64,000 nucleotides of DNA from JAKVAV01 sp047632755 (GCA_047632755.1 JBLIDT010000004.1:119134-183133); one strand, 5' to 3'; positions 27,505 to 36,702 are shown, numbered from the stretch's first letter. Program-made: numbers and translations. Notes: generated by a model not told the origin, from the letters alone.

Positions 27505-28200
27505 TTAACGATTTGACATCTGAAGCATTGCCACCGCTAAAATTCCAGCGGTCTCTGTCCGCAATCGATTTTCGTTGAGAACAACGCCTTTGAATCCCAC
27601 TTTCTCGGCGATCTCGACTTCTTCCAAAGTGAAATCACCTTCGGGGCCAATGAGAATAAGAGATTCAGAACCTTCGGGATTTACTGAAATGGAAACCCGC
27701 TCTTTTTGATCCATACAGTGGGCAATCATTCCGCCGTTTTTTTCTGTTTCGAGGAACTCTTTCAAGGAGATTGTCGGATGAAGCTTCGGAATAAAAACTC
27801 GTTGAGATTGCTTTGATGCGCTGAGAATTATTTTCTCGGAGCGCTCTTCTTTGATTCGCGGTCGCTGTGTGCGACTTGTGATCAAAGGGATGATTTCACT
27901 TACGCCCAATTCAGTAGCTTTTTCTAGAAACCACTCGAAACGGCCCAAGTTTTTTGTGGGAGAGATGGCTACTCTCACAAGGTGCTTAGGTGCTGGAAAG
28001 ACTTGCTCTCTCAGAACGTTTACCGATACATCGTTCTTAAGTACCTCGCTAATTTCCGCCGAATACTGCACTCCTTTTCCGTTTCCAATAAGAATTCCAT
28101 TGCCTTCGCGCAAGCGCAATACGCGCATAGCGTGTCGGCTTTCTTCGGGGTTGAGAATTCCGTTTTTGGGATCGAACTGAGGGTCGAGGAAGAAGTGCAT
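27505..28200 (-). CDS. rsmE: 16S rRNA (uracil-1498 N3)-methyltransferase RsmE
   Basis: 231 residues from MHFFLDPQF; upstream in-frame codons run into a terminator hairpin. N-terminal PUA-like RNA-binding domain (about 1-70; ESRHAMRVLRLREG), then the SPOUT knot with ILIGPEGDFTLEEVEIA and LRTETAGILAVAMLQM for SAM binding. It methylates U1498 in the decoding region of 16S rRNA. First gene of an rsmE-DUF4159-symporter run. Confidence 0.94.
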   Translation of the reverse strand: MHFFLDPQFDPKNGILNPEESRHAMRVLRLREGNGILIGNGKGVQYSAEISEVLKNDVSVNVLREQVFPAPKHLVRVAISPTKNLGRFEWFLEKATELGVSEIIPLITSRTQRPRIKEERSEKIILSASKQSQRVFIPKLHPTISLKEFLETEKNGGMIAHCMDQKERVSISVNPEGSESLILIGPEGDFTLEEVEIAEKVGFKGVVLNENRLRTETAGILAVAMLQMSNR

Positions 28201-28204
28201 TTTT

Positions 28205-28241
28205 TGAGAAAAAGAAACCCCATGGACAGCCACGGGGTTTC
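28205..28241 (-). terminator. Terminator after pckA
   Basis: GAAACCCC (28214-28221) pairs with GGGGTTTC (28234-28241); the stem extends inward with one mismatch. On the minus strand it is followed by TTTTTCTC and an A-run. It lies between pckA and rsmE, only 4 bp before the rsmE start codon. Confidence 0.75.
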
Positions 28242-28260
28242 AATTTAAACTAATTTACGT

Positions 28261-29874
28261 TTAAGCGTTTTCTTTTACTTGAGGTGCGGCATTTAGAATC
28301 TCTTCTGTTACACCAGCCTCAAATTTCTTGAAGTTAGCGACAAACTTGCCTGCAAGTATATTCGCCTTTTGGTCGTATGCGTTTTTATCAGTCCAAGTAT
28401 TTCTTGGATTCAAAATTTCAGCAGGAACATTCGGACATTCGTTTGGAATCGCCAAACCGAATATTTCGTGATTGTGAAATTCAACCTTTTCTAAGTGCCC
28501 ATCCAAAGCGGCATGAATCATAGCTCTGGTGAATTTGAGTTTGATTCTGCTACCCGTCCCGTAAGCTCCGCCTGACCAGCCTGTGTTAATTAACCAAACG
28601 TTTGCACCGCTGGCTTCCATTTTCTTTGCCAACATCTCTGCATAAACTCCAGGGTGAAGCGGCATGAATGGTGCTCCGAAGCAAGCGGAAAATGCGCCTA
28701 CTGGTTCGGTGATCCCTTCTTCAGTTCCTGCAACTTTTGCAGTATATCCCGAAATGAAGTGGTAAGATGCTTGAGCGGAAGTTAGCTTGCTGATTGGAGG
28801 CAATACTCCGAATGCATCAGCGGTCAAGAAGAAAACATTTTTTGGAACTCCGCCACGAGAGGGATTCACTGCATTTTCAATATAGTGAATCGGGTAACTT
28901 ACCCTAGTATTTTCTGTTTTGGTAGAATCTGTGTAATCGGGTTCTGATGTACCTTCTTTGAAAACGATATTCTCCAAAATAGAGCCGAACTTGATAGCTC
29001 CGTAGATTTCGGGTTCTTGCTCTTCGCTAAGATCAATGGTTTTGGCGTAGCAGCCACCCTCGAAATTGAAAACGCTGTCATCTGACCATCCGTGCTCATC
29101 ATCTCCGATCAAACCTCTATCAGGATCAGAAGAAAGAGTGGTTTTTCCCGTTCCTGAAAGGCCGAAGAAAATAGCGGTATCACCATCTTTACCAATGTTG
29201 GCAGAGCAATGCATTGCCAAAACGTTCTTTTGGTGTGGAAGAATGAAGTTCAAAATACTGAACATCCCTTTCTTGATCTCACCTGTATATCCGGTACCAC
29301 CTATGATGGCCATTTTGCGGGTGAAGTTGATAATGGCGAAGTTTGGTTGGCGTGTTCCATCGATTTCGGGAACGGCCATAAAGTTCGGAACACAAACGAT
29401 ATTCCATTCGGGATCGTTTGTGTCGATTTCCTCATCGGTAAGCCGCAAGAACATGTTGTCCACGAACATACTGCTCCAAGGCAATTCTGCCACGACTCTT
29501 ACAGGTACGCGGTATTTCGGGTCGTCGCAAATTGCAGCGTCTTTGACATATACTTCTCGGCCCGTCAAATAAGCGCACATGCGTTCGTAAAGCTTGTCAA
29601 ATGCCTCAGTAGAGAATTTTTTATTGATATCTCCCCACCACACGGCGTCGCGGGTGATGTCGTCCTCTACGATAAATCTGTCTTTTGGAGAACGTCCTGT
29701 AAATTCTCCTGTTTCAATAGCGAGAGCCCCTGTGTTTGATAGAGAGCCCATGCCTAAGACTAAAGTCTCTTCCACCAATTCGGCAGGTGATAAGTTCCAA
29801 AAAGCGCTTCCTACATTTTTTAAGCCGAGATAAGATAAATCGTGCTTTTCCGGAATTCTTCCGTAATTATTCAT
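28261..29874 (-). CDS. pckA: Phosphoenolpyruvate carboxykinase (ATP)
   Basis: 537 residues, normal for the ATP-dependent form. GLSGTGKTTLSSDPDRGLIG is the kinase P-loop region, followed by DDEHGWSDDSVFNFEGGCYA. NTGWSGGAYGTGSRIKL and the EFTGRSPKDRFIVED start are also characteristic. It converts oxaloacetate and ATP to PEP and CO2, the entry into gluconeogenesis. A TATCTTTG -7 box lies at 29911-29918, and a strong terminator follows the gene, so it is monocistronic. Confidence 0.96.
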   Translation of the reverse strand: MNNYGRIPEKHDLSYLGLKNVGSAFWNLSPAELVEETLVLGMGSLSNTGALAIETGEFTGRSPKDRFIVEDDITRDAVWWGDINKKFSTEAFDKLYERMCAYLTGREVYVKDAAICDDPKYRVPVRVVAELPWSSMFVDNMFLRLTDEEIDTNDPEWNIVCVPNFMAVPEIDGTRQPNFAIINFTRKMAIIGGTGYTGEIKKGMFSILNFILPHQKNVLAMHCSANIGKDGDTAIFFGLSGTGKTTLSSDPDRGLIGDDEHGWSDDSVFNFEGGCYAKTIDLSEEQEPEIYGAIKFGSILENIVFKEGTSEPDYTDSTKTENTRVSYPIHYIENAVNPSRGGVPKNVFFLTADAFGVLPPISKLTSAQASYHFISGYTAKVAGTEEGITEPVGAFSACFGAPFMPLHPGVYAEMLAKKMEASGANVWLINTGWSGGAYGTGSRIKLKFTRAMIHAALDGHLEKVEFHNHEIFGLAIPNECPNVPAEILNPRNTWTDKNAYDQKANILAGKFVANFKKFEAGVTEEILNAAPQVKENA

Positions 29875-29910
29875 AGTAAATGGTTTGATTCTTCAGTTGG
29901 TGTAACAAAG

Positions 29911-29918
29911 CAAAGATA
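29911..29918 (-). promoter_or_regulatory. Candidate -7 box of pckA
   Basis: Minus strand TATCTTTG fits TAnnTTTG and lies 37 bp upstream of the ATG. No clear -33 TTG. Confidence 0.4.
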
Positions 29919-30037
29919 AAATTTTGAGGCTAGAAAAGGGAATCTGAGCTTCTGACTTTTGACAGGTTTTACCGTGGAAAAGTTTCTCTGGATTTCTTGG
30001 AGCTTTAATTCTTTATCGATTTTGAATCAAAATAATT

Positions 30038-30439
30038 CTAAGCCCGAAGAGCTTTAAAGCCTAAAAATAACCATCCCAAAATGAGTAGTAGTCCACCAAT
30101 AGGGGTTATAGGGCCGATGAAAGATTTCCAGGATTCTATTCCCAAAAGATCTCGGGTGCTGAGCAGATAAATAGAGATACTGAAGAAAATAATTCCCGTT
30201 GTGAACAGAAAGGTTAGAGCCTTAAAGCTCTTATTGTCGAGAAATTGTTTTCCTGAAAACCCCAAAATAATAAGTGCCAAGGAATGCCAAGCTTGATAGC
30301 GAACTCCCGTCTTAAAGCTTTCGAGTTGTTCTGGAGAAATGAGTGCTTCCAATGCGTGGGCGCCAATTGCTCCGAGGATTACAGCCATTGCCATCGAGAA
30401 GGCACCGATGGCCAGAAGAGGTTTATGTATAGTATTCAT
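30038..30439 (-). CDS. DUF423 membrane protein
   Basis: 133 residues with four predicted membrane helices. GAIGAHALEALISPEQLESF and KTGVRYQAWHSLALI are the DUF423 signature. The family (YgdD-like) is of unknown function in the inner membrane. It sits after the terminator of the CsgG-like lipoprotein operon and is probably transcribed separately. Confidence 0.88.
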   Translation of the reverse strand: MNTIHKPLLAIGAFSMAMAVILGAIGAHALEALISPEQLESFKTGVRYQAWHSLALIILGFSGKQFLDNKSFKALTFLFTTGIIFFSISIYLLSTRDLLGIESWKSFIGPITPIGGLLLILGWLFLGFKALRA

Positions 30440-30460
30440 TGTCCAAAAATAGTCAAGAAC

Positions 30461-30490
30461 GAAAAAAGGCGACCTATGCTGGCCGCCTTT
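30461..30490 (-). terminator. Terminator of the CsgG-like/LPP20-like lipoprotein operon
   Basis: AAAGGCGACC (30465-30474) pairs with GGCCGCCTTT (30481-30490), one mismatch, 6-nt loop. On the minus strand a run of six T follows. Confidence 0.7.
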
Positions 30491-30510
30491 CCTGATTCAT
30501 AGAATTGGGC

Positions 30511-31101
30511 TTAGTTTCCTTTTAACTTATCCATTTCTTGGTTAAAAGTCTCTTTGAACTGCTCGTAGTCGTAGTCAATTTTCAACCTTTCGTCTTGTGA
30601 CAAACGCTCATTCATTGCGCCAATCAAGTCTTGTCCGCTCAATTCGATTGCTACGTAGTATTTGAAGTTTCCAGTATCAGTCACCTTTACGGCCTTCTGG
30701 CAAATAGTCTTGGTACCTGTCAATTCTTGATTGAGTACTTCTCTCGTTAAACCTTCAAAACGCTCTTCAACTTCTTCACGGTTGTTAAATTCACGTGAGT
30801 TAACGTAGTTGTCAATGGTTCCTTTGATCGTAGTATTAATGGCAGATGCTAGATCAGCACGAGCATTACTGAATGCTTTCTTTTTAGCTGTAGCCTGATC
30901 CATACTCTCTCCCAATCCGTTGGATCTAAAAAATTCGTCATTGCTAAAAAACTCTTCACCCGCGCAGTACTCTTCAATCAATACTTCTCCTGCGGGAGCT
31001 TGAACTTCTTTGTTTTTCTTACAAGCCGTGAAGGCTATCCCTACTGCTAAAAATAAAAAGGCAGTTTTTGCGATTCTGGTGCTTCGTGCGATTGTTTTCA
31101 T
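30511..31101 (-). CDS. Lipoprotein of the CsgG/LPP20-like cluster
   Basis: 196 residues from the methionine of MKTIARSTRIAKTAF; an upstream in-frame ATG (31143) would put a polar stretch before the signal. Lipobox AFTAC (cysteine about residue 27). The mature part has ATAKKKAFSNARADLASAIN, an alpha/beta pattern like the LPP20 fold of the gene before it, then an acidic region and a charged C-terminal helix. Function unknown. It is the last gene of the three-lipoprotein operon, downstream of an LPP20-like and a CsgG-like gene. Confidence 0.7.
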   Translation of the reverse strand: MKTIARSTRIAKTAFLFLAVGIAFTACKKNKEVQAPAGEVLIEEYCAGEEFFSNDEFFRSNGLGESMDQATAKKKAFSNARADLASAINTTIKGTIDNYVNSREFNNREEVEERFEGLTREVLNQELTGTKTICQKAVKVTDTGNFKYYVAIELSGQDLIGAMNERLSQDERLKIDYDYEQFKETFNQEMDKLKGN

Positions 31102-31156
31102 TTCTTCTGTGTTATGTTGTTTGTTATTCAGAAATTGTGCCAAAGGGGCAAGGTGT

Positions 31157-32530
31157 TTAAAATAAGTCGTTTGCGAGCTTTCTCATGAGCTCTGATTCTA
31201 TGTTCTTGGTAAAATTTTGATAAGCTTTAAGACCCGCTTTCTCGAAAGTGAGATCCACCCCTTTGATGTCGGTTTTCGATATTTTGTAGACGCTTTCATT
31301 CTTTTGGGCATCGATCACATTGGCATCCAACTCCATGCGCACCGTCGAAAACCCTTGCGCCTCTCCGGTAGATTTCGTGTCAGATTTTAATTCTATAATC
31401 ACGTCTGCTTTTTTGGGATCTTCAGTAAAACGCACTCCCTTTCGATTGAGTGAAGCGATAATGGCAGCGCCAATTGGCTCCCCACTCATTTTCTTTCCCA
31501 GATTCCTTTCATCTCCATCGATGTGAACCAATGGGGGCATATACTCGATGAGAGAAGAGATGCTTCTTCCTCTCAATGACTCGGTTAGTTTTCGCATAAA
31601 ACGATCTCCCTGAAAAGGTTCAAAGAGTTGCTCGGCATCAATCTCAATCGAAAGCATATTAGGTCTGGTCGATCGTTCCGCTTCCGCAATGGGTATGGTA
31701 ATTCGACCGTCTACGTTGGTGGAAAGTGAACCTTTAATTCTGCCGTATTGACCTTGGTAAACATAGTTGAGCGGAACACTCGAGAGCGGTTGGCCCGATT
31801 CAGAATCGGTTACCGATAATTCCGCTTGAGTTCGGTAGCTGTTTTGAAAAGTAAGAGTCGGTTTATTGCTTAAATCTAAAAGCACGCCGTCTAGCATTGA
31901 TTTAAGGCCACCGAAAAGTTCGTTATCTAGCAATATAGACTGACCGCGAAAAGTAGCTTCGTTGTTGTCGGCCCAAAATTCTTCTATCCCTTGAAGCCCC
32001 CTCAAATAGTAATCAATTGTTTCAGAATAGCGCCCGTCTGCTTTTGCCGCTTCTGCTTTCGATAAAAAGTCCAAGGCCAATGACTCGGCTGATTCCTTTT
32101 TTTGGCGCTGTTTTTCAGCGTAGGCTGATTTGTCCAATCGGTAGTATACCCAGTAAGCATCGGCGTCGTCCCACTGTTCCACCAATTGGAAATCTTCCAA
32201 ATCGAGATTGGTGCTTGTCCGAATGGTTTCTCTAAACTCTTGTTCAAATTTATACTCGCGTTCTAGTGTATATAAAAGCGAATTGGAATTGACATTGACT
32301 TTTATTTCTGAAGCCAAATCACTCAATGCATTCTCCTTGGCTGCACTTCTAAAATCAGTTCCTTGGGTTTTTTGTGCCACCCCAATGCCTACATAATAGG
32401 AATTGGTAATGGGTCTGCTTTGAGCCCAAACAGGTGTGGGTGTAGCATTCTCATAGCTAGAAACGGATTTTTGACTCGAGCATGAATAAAAGACTGCGGT
32501 CAAAAAGAATAGATAACTCAGAACTCTCAT
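31157..32530 (-). CDS. LPP20-family lipoprotein
   Basis: 457 residues. Lipoprotein signal (FFLTAVFYSC, cysteine about 17). PVWAQSRPITNSYYVGIGVA and DFRSAAKENALSDLASEIKV form the LPP20 domain (about 30-145). The middle has repeat-like linkers and a carboxypeptidase-regulatory-like piece (LSVTDSESGQPLSSVPLNYV). The C-terminal part (about 320-455) resembles the small nucleotide-binding-like fold of secreted LPP20/DUF4384 proteins. Its start codon overlaps the stop of the upstream CsgG-like gene (ATGA). Role unknown. Confidence 0.7.
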   Translation of the reverse strand: MRVLSYLFFLTAVFYSCSSQKSVSSYENATPTPVWAQSRPITNSYYVGIGVAQKTQGTDFRSAAKENALSDLASEIKVNVNSNSLLYTLEREYKFEQEFRETIRTSTNLDLEDFQLVEQWDDADAYWVYYRLDKSAYAEKQRQKKESAESLALDFLSKAEAAKADGRYSETIDYYLRGLQGIEEFWADNNEATFRGQSILLDNELFGGLKSMLDGVLLDLSNKPTLTFQNSYRTQAELSVTDSESGQPLSSVPLNYVYQGQYGRIKGSLSTNVDGRITIPIAEAERSTRPNMLSIEIDAEQLFEPFQGDRFMRKLTESLRGRSISSLIEYMPPLVHIDGDERNLGKKMSGEPIGAAIIASLNRKGVRFTEDPKKADVIIELKSDTKSTGEAQGFSTVRMELDANVIDAQKNESVYKISKTDIKGVDLTFEKAGLKAYQNFTKNIESELMRKLANDLF

Positions 32531-33927
32531 TGTCGCATAAGTTTGGTTAGTTCTGAAGCAAGATCAGAAGCAATACTAGAGTAGCCGTTATTTGCCAATT
32601 GATCTACTGTGCTTAAGGTTCTTTCGGCTTTCAACATCGCCAGCAAACGATTTTTATCACTGCGAGAAGTAATTACTGCACCGTCATTTGCAGGATATAA
32701 ATTTGTGGCTTCGCCATCATAAGAGGCGTAATAGACATCGTCTGAAATCTTTTTTTGCGCGATGTCCGAAAAAAGCACTTCGCCAGTTTCCAGTGAGATA
32801 GCCTTATACTGGAAGGAAATCGATACTTCATTCGCATTGTAATACTCCTTATAAGTCACCGGCTTGTATCGAGTTTTATAGTAGTGCTTCTCCGTCTCCT
32901 CGTTATAAAGCTTCACACGGTAGCCTTCAAACCCTTTTTTATCAGATACTTTCAACCTGCCTTTGCGCTCACTATAGGATAGCACAGTTCCTGTAATAAT
33001 CGCTTTTGCTCCCAGTAAGTTTCCTACTTCTACTGCTGTTCCCTCGTCAACTATTCCGCTCAGGCTCATTCTCTGTTCTTTGAGAATGAGATCGAGGTTG
33101 TCTCGTTCCACGATCTTCAAGAATGGATCATTTATCGAAGAGAGTTCAGTGATCACAAAAGCAGCCAAACGATCGTTGACTCCTTTCTGCGTTGAACTGT
33201 TCTTAAACTCGCCAATCGCAACGGGAAATTTCCCCAAGTCAAGACATTCATCTCTCAGTATCGCGGCGTCTTTGTAATTGGGATCAGCTCGATAGACTTC
33301 GTCAAATTCGTAATAAGCCAATCGGTAACGACCCGCATCGAAATGCTGCACTGCCGCTAGGTAAAGAGGTTCATTGACGGCAGTATTTTTTAGCTCCGAC
33401 ACATCTTTGTAGCCTGGCTCAAATTTCTCTATTTCCTTCAGAATGACAGTGGCTTGGTTGAATTTTTTGTCGGCCATCAATTCATTACTCTCATTGTAAA
33501 GCTCCTTAACATAAGCCGCTTTCACATCCTCGTAATCGTCAGTTATGTAACGAGGGTAATTGAGTTCTATCCCCAATCGCTCTACTTTATCGTGGTAGGC
33601 CATTGCTTCCAAATAGGCATAAACCGCTTCCTTGGTTTCGCCCATGGCTTTGGTTTTAGTGAAATCATCTACCTTGTTGTTCAGCATCCTTTGCCCCATT
33701 TTGGTCAAGCCAATTCGAGCATCTATGTTGTTTCGATTCTTAATAAGTGAGTTGTAGTAAAAGAGAGCTGCGTCGGAATATAGTCCTGCCTCCTCCAGCT
33801 TTACAGCTTTTTTAGAAAGAGATTTTGAACCATTGCAACCATAGACGAGAAGACCTATTGCCACGCAAGTGAATAGTCTTCTGAGCTGCTGAGCGGTATG
33901 TGTTTTAAATAGAGGCATTTCTTGCAT
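32527..33927 (-). CDS. CsgG-like outer-membrane lipoprotein
   Basis: 466 residues from the ATG at 33927 (MQEMPLF; 33918 is equally possible, 33987 unlikely). Lipobox LLVYGC. The first part (about 40-220) is helical repeat sequence (AGLYSDAALFYYNSLIKNRN) like TPRs. The C-terminal part (about 235-460) is CsgG/HfaB-like: IGEFKNSSTQKGVNDRLAAF, IVERDNLDLILKEQRMSLSG, VEVGNLLGAKAIITGTVLSY. CsgG forms a peptide-export channel in curli systems; CsgG-like proteins in Bacteroidota usually have no known cargo, and no curli subunit is nearby. Confidence 0.75.
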   Translation of the reverse strand: MQEMPLFKTHTAQQLRRLFTCVAIGLLVYGCNGSKSLSKKAVKLEEAGLYSDAALFYYNSLIKNRNNIDARIGLTKMGQRMLNNKVDDFTKTKAMGETKEAVYAYLEAMAYHDKVERLGIELNYPRYITDDYEDVKAAYVKELYNESNELMADKKFNQATVILKEIEKFEPGYKDVSELKNTAVNEPLYLAAVQHFDAGRYRLAYYEFDEVYRADPNYKDAAILRDECLDLGKFPVAIGEFKNSSTQKGVNDRLAAFVITELSSINDPFLKIVERDNLDLILKEQRMSLSGIVDEGTAVEVGNLLGAKAIITGTVLSYSERKGRLKVSDKKGFEGYRVKLYNEETEKHYYKTRYKPVTYKEYYNANEVSISFQYKAISLETGEVLFSDIAQKKISDDVYYASYDGEATNLYPANDGAVITSRSDKNRLLAMLKAERTLSTVDQLANNGYSSIASDLASELTKLMRQ

Positions 33928-34212
33928 TAAGAAAAAAGTTGCATTTTTTTGGTGCAGCCTCTGTGTCGAAATTTCAAATTTGCGCAATCACCATTCCCTG
34001 GTAATTTCTGAAAATGCAGGAGTAAAGTTTTAATCATTTTTAAGAGGTCAGAAGCGAAATTAACTTTTTTCAGTTCAGAGATAAGCAACGCTCGTGCCAA
34101 ATGCTCCAATCAAGTTATGCAGTGGCTCTGTTGAAAAGAAGATACGAGAGAATTTATGATGGGTTACCCTAGAGTGATAACTTCGTTTTTCGTTCAAACA
34201 AGAACTGCCATT

Positions 34213-35559
34213 ATGCAAAATATATTGATCCTCGGAGCGGGGAGATCTGCAGTATCACTCTTAGATTATCTGATTGAGAGATCAGGCCAAAATCAGTGGA
34301 AAATCATCATTGCCGATGCCAATCCAGAATTGGCCAAATCCCTAGTTGGAGATGCTGACGTAGAGCTCATCCAGCTCGATGCAAAGAATGATGTGCAACG
34401 GCTGGATTTGATTTCCAAAGCTGATCTGGTCATCAGTATGCTTCCTGCTTTCTTACATGTGTTAGTGGCTAAAGATTGTCTTAGTGCCGGCAAGAATCTG
34501 ATTACACCGAGTTATGTGAGTGAGGAGATGCGCGAGTTAGATGATCAGGTAAAAGAGAAGGGTTTGATTTTCTTAAATGAGCTGGGCGTAGATCCAGGCA
34601 TCGATCACATGTCGGCCATGAAATTGCTCGATGAAATAAGAGCAGAAGGAAATGAAATTACTTGTTTCGAAAGCTTCACTGGCGGTTTAGTTGCTCCAGA
34701 GAGCGATAATAATCCTTGGAACTATAAGTTCACATGGAATCCGCGAAATGTAGTTCTCGCCGGACAAGGAGGAGCGGTTCAATTTAAGCACAACGGCCAG
34801 TTCAAGTACATTCCCTATCAAAGGCTTTTCCGTCGTACTGAAATTATTGAGATTCCTGAATACGGTCGATTCGAAGGTTATGCCAACCGCGATTCACTGA
34901 ATTACCGTCACACATATGGCTTAATGGGAATCCCTACGATTTATCGAGGAACTCTGCGCCGTGTCGGTTTTTGTCGTGCCTGGAACATCTTCGTTCAAAT
35001 GGGAATGACTGACGATTCATATACTATAGAGGACTGTCCGAATATGACGCACCGCCAGTTTACCAATTCCTTTTTGGCGTTCAACCAAAATGATAGCGTA
35101 GAACTGAAGTTGATGCACTACATGAAGTTGGATCAAGACAGCGAGATCATTGACAAATTGAAATGGATCGGGATTTTTGATGATAAACCTATTGGTCTCG
35201 ATAAACCGTCCACCCCCGCACAAATCCTACAACGGATACTCGAAAAGAAGTGGACGCTCGATGCGGGTGATAAGGATATGATTGTAATGTGGCACAAGCT
35301 CACTTACAAAAAACCTGGAGAAGAAGAGTCGAAAGAAATTAACTCAAGCCTCGTTGTTATCGGCGATGAAGGTCCTCGAACGGCTATGGCAAAGACAGTA
35401 GGATTGCCAGTGGCAATGGCTGCTCGATTGGTCTTAAACGGAGAGTTCAATATTCCAGGCGTCCATATTCCTACAATTCCAGAATTGTACAAACCAATTA
35501 TAGCCGAGTTAGAGCAGCACGGAATCGTATTCAAAGAAAGGGAAATAGAAAATTCCTAA
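34213..35559 (+). CDS. Saccharopine dehydrogenase-like NAD(P)-dependent oxidoreductase
   Basis: 448 residues from MQNILILGAGRSA (GxGxxx nucleotide-binding motif of a Rossmann fold). An upstream in-frame ATG at 34156 lacks support. Further typical segments are DLVISMLPAFLHVLVAKDCL, NELGVDPGIDHMSAMKLLDE and ESFTGGLVAPESDNNPWNYK. The last matches saccharopine reductase (Lys9)-type proteins. In Bacteroidota this gene may act in lysine degradation or synthesis of a related amino acid; the exact reaction is uncertain. Divergent from the CsgG-like operon. Confidence 0.8.
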   Translation: MQNILILGAGRSAVSLLDYLIERSGQNQWKIIIADANPELAKSLVGDADVELIQLDAKNDVQRLDLISKADLVISMLPAFLHVLVAKDCLSAGKNLITPSYVSEEMRELDDQVKEKGLIFLNELGVDPGIDHMSAMKLLDEIRAEGNEITCFESFTGGLVAPESDNNPWNYKFTWNPRNVVLAGQGGAVQFKHNGQFKYIPYQRLFRRTEIIEIPEYGRFEGYANRDSLNYRHTYGLMGIPTIYRGTLRRVGFCRAWNIFVQMGMTDDSYTIEDCPNMTHRQFTNSFLAFNQNDSVELKLMHYMKLDQDSEIIDKLKWIGIFDDKPIGLDKPSTPAQILQRILEKKWTLDAGDKDMIVMWHKLTYKKPGEEESKEINSSLVVIGDEGPRTAMAKTVGLPVAMAARLVLNGEFNIPGVHIPTIPELYKPIIAELEQHGIVFKEREIENS

Positions 35560-35574
35560 TCGAAGTGTTTTCAT

Positions 35575-35687
35575 AGAGTCAAGATTCTAAGCTTTAAAGT
35601 TCGATAGGCGAGTCGTTAGACCTAACCAATGGCATGGTGTAACGCAGTTCAAGCCGAAGGCATGATAGAGTAGTTTATAGACAGACT
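35575..35687. repeat. Palindromic intergenic element, copy 2
   Basis: Starts AGAGTCAAGATTCTAAGC and ends TTTATAGACAGACT. It shares the inner block CCAATGGCATGGTGTAACGC with copy 3 (CCAGCGGCATGGTGGAACGC). Lies between the saccharopine-like gene and copy 3. Confidence 0.5.
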
Positions 35688-35715
35688 ATAATTAGAGTCT
35701 CCCAATACATTCAAA

Positions 35716-35802
35716 AGTCTGATCAAGAAAGCTTATTAGCAAGCCCCTAGACCAAGCCAGCGGCATGGTGGAACGCAGATAATGGACTTTATAGACAGAC
35801 TT
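35716..35802. repeat. Palindromic intergenic element, copy 3
   Basis: AGTCTGATCAAGAAAGCTTA at the left is an imperfect inverted match of the right end, which on the minus strand reads AGTCTGTCTATAAAGTCCAT. The right end stops a few bases from the stop codon of the lipoprotein gene at 35806, as in copies 1 and 4. Confidence 0.55.
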
Positions 35803-35805
35803 GAA

Positions 35806-36603
35806 TTAGGGTAGAGCTACCGAAACAGTGGGACTCGGCACTTCCGAAAGATTCGGGAAAGTCAAAGTTCCATCTTGATTTGTGAATTCAAGATTAAAAT
35901 TCGCGTCACCGTAAAACTGGGCGTAGATCACATCTCCCGACTGGACTCCTAGAAGATCAAATATTTGATCGTTGTAGTTTAAAGCAATCTCAGGCGATGT
36001 TGCGGTATAGTGCGCTTGGAAAAGATAATTCTCTGTGCTTAGGAACTCATCCGTTCCCCAAAAAACACGGTATCCTTTGGCTTGACCTGTGGGAGGCGGA
36101 GCTGGACTCATTTCCGCTGACATATCTAGATTCCAGATGGTGTCTTCTTCCATGTCAATCATCTCAGTCGTAAAGGTAAGGTCAAGTTCAACATCCTCAA
36201 ATTGGGTAATCGGAAGCTTGGTCATTACAAACGTTGGAATGGTTTGAAAACTATTAAAAACAGGGTACTCTGGATTTACCGTGCTTATTCGAACCCCTCT
36301 TTGTTCAATAGTACCATAGCCCTCTTTTTGAAGAATAAACGCGTAAGTCCCTACAGGAGCACCTCCCAATTGCCACTGACCCACATTATCTGCATCAAGA
36401 AAAAACTCTCTAAAACCAACTTCGAGATGAAATTCTACCCCGTCACGTTCGTCGTACAAGGGCTGTTGGAACTCATTCTGAGTCAAAACCTTTCCTTTAA
36501 TTCCAACGCTACTGGGGAAGTCGTCATTATCATCGTCGTCATTATTACATGAAGCGAGAATAAGCAACAAAAACAAGGTGTAAAAAAGGCTGCGATTAAT
36601 CAT
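35806..36603 (-). CDS. Lipoprotein, unknown function
   Basis: 265 residues with a lipoprotein signal (LLLILASC, cysteine about 19) and an Asp/Asn-rich spacer (NNDDDDNDDF) after the cysteine, as in surface-exposed Bacteroidota lipoproteins. Then comes a beta-rich region with a carboxypeptidase-regulatory-like piece (GGAPVGTYAFILQKEGYGTI). No family recognised. It stands alone, flanked by palindromic elements. Confidence 0.7.
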   Translation of the reverse strand: MINRSLFYTLFLLLILASCNNDDDDNDDFPSSVGIKGKVLTQNEFQQPLYDERDGVEFHLEVGFREFFLDADNVGQWQLGGAPVGTYAFILQKEGYGTIEQRGVRISTVNPEYPVFNSFQTIPTFVMTKLPITQFEDVELDLTFTTEMIDMEEDTIWNLDMSAEMSPAPPPTGQAKGYRVFWGTDEFLSTENYLFQAHYTATSPEIALNYNDQIFDLLGVQSGDVIYAQFYGDANFNLEFTNQDGTLTFPNLSEVPSPTVSVALP

Positions 36604-36702
36604 TTAATTCGAAGTGAAAACTTAACGGTGCGCAAGATAAAACAATTCCCTTGATGGGATTCCCTACATCAATGAGATACGAAGAAAGGAATGTAAATAT
36701 TT

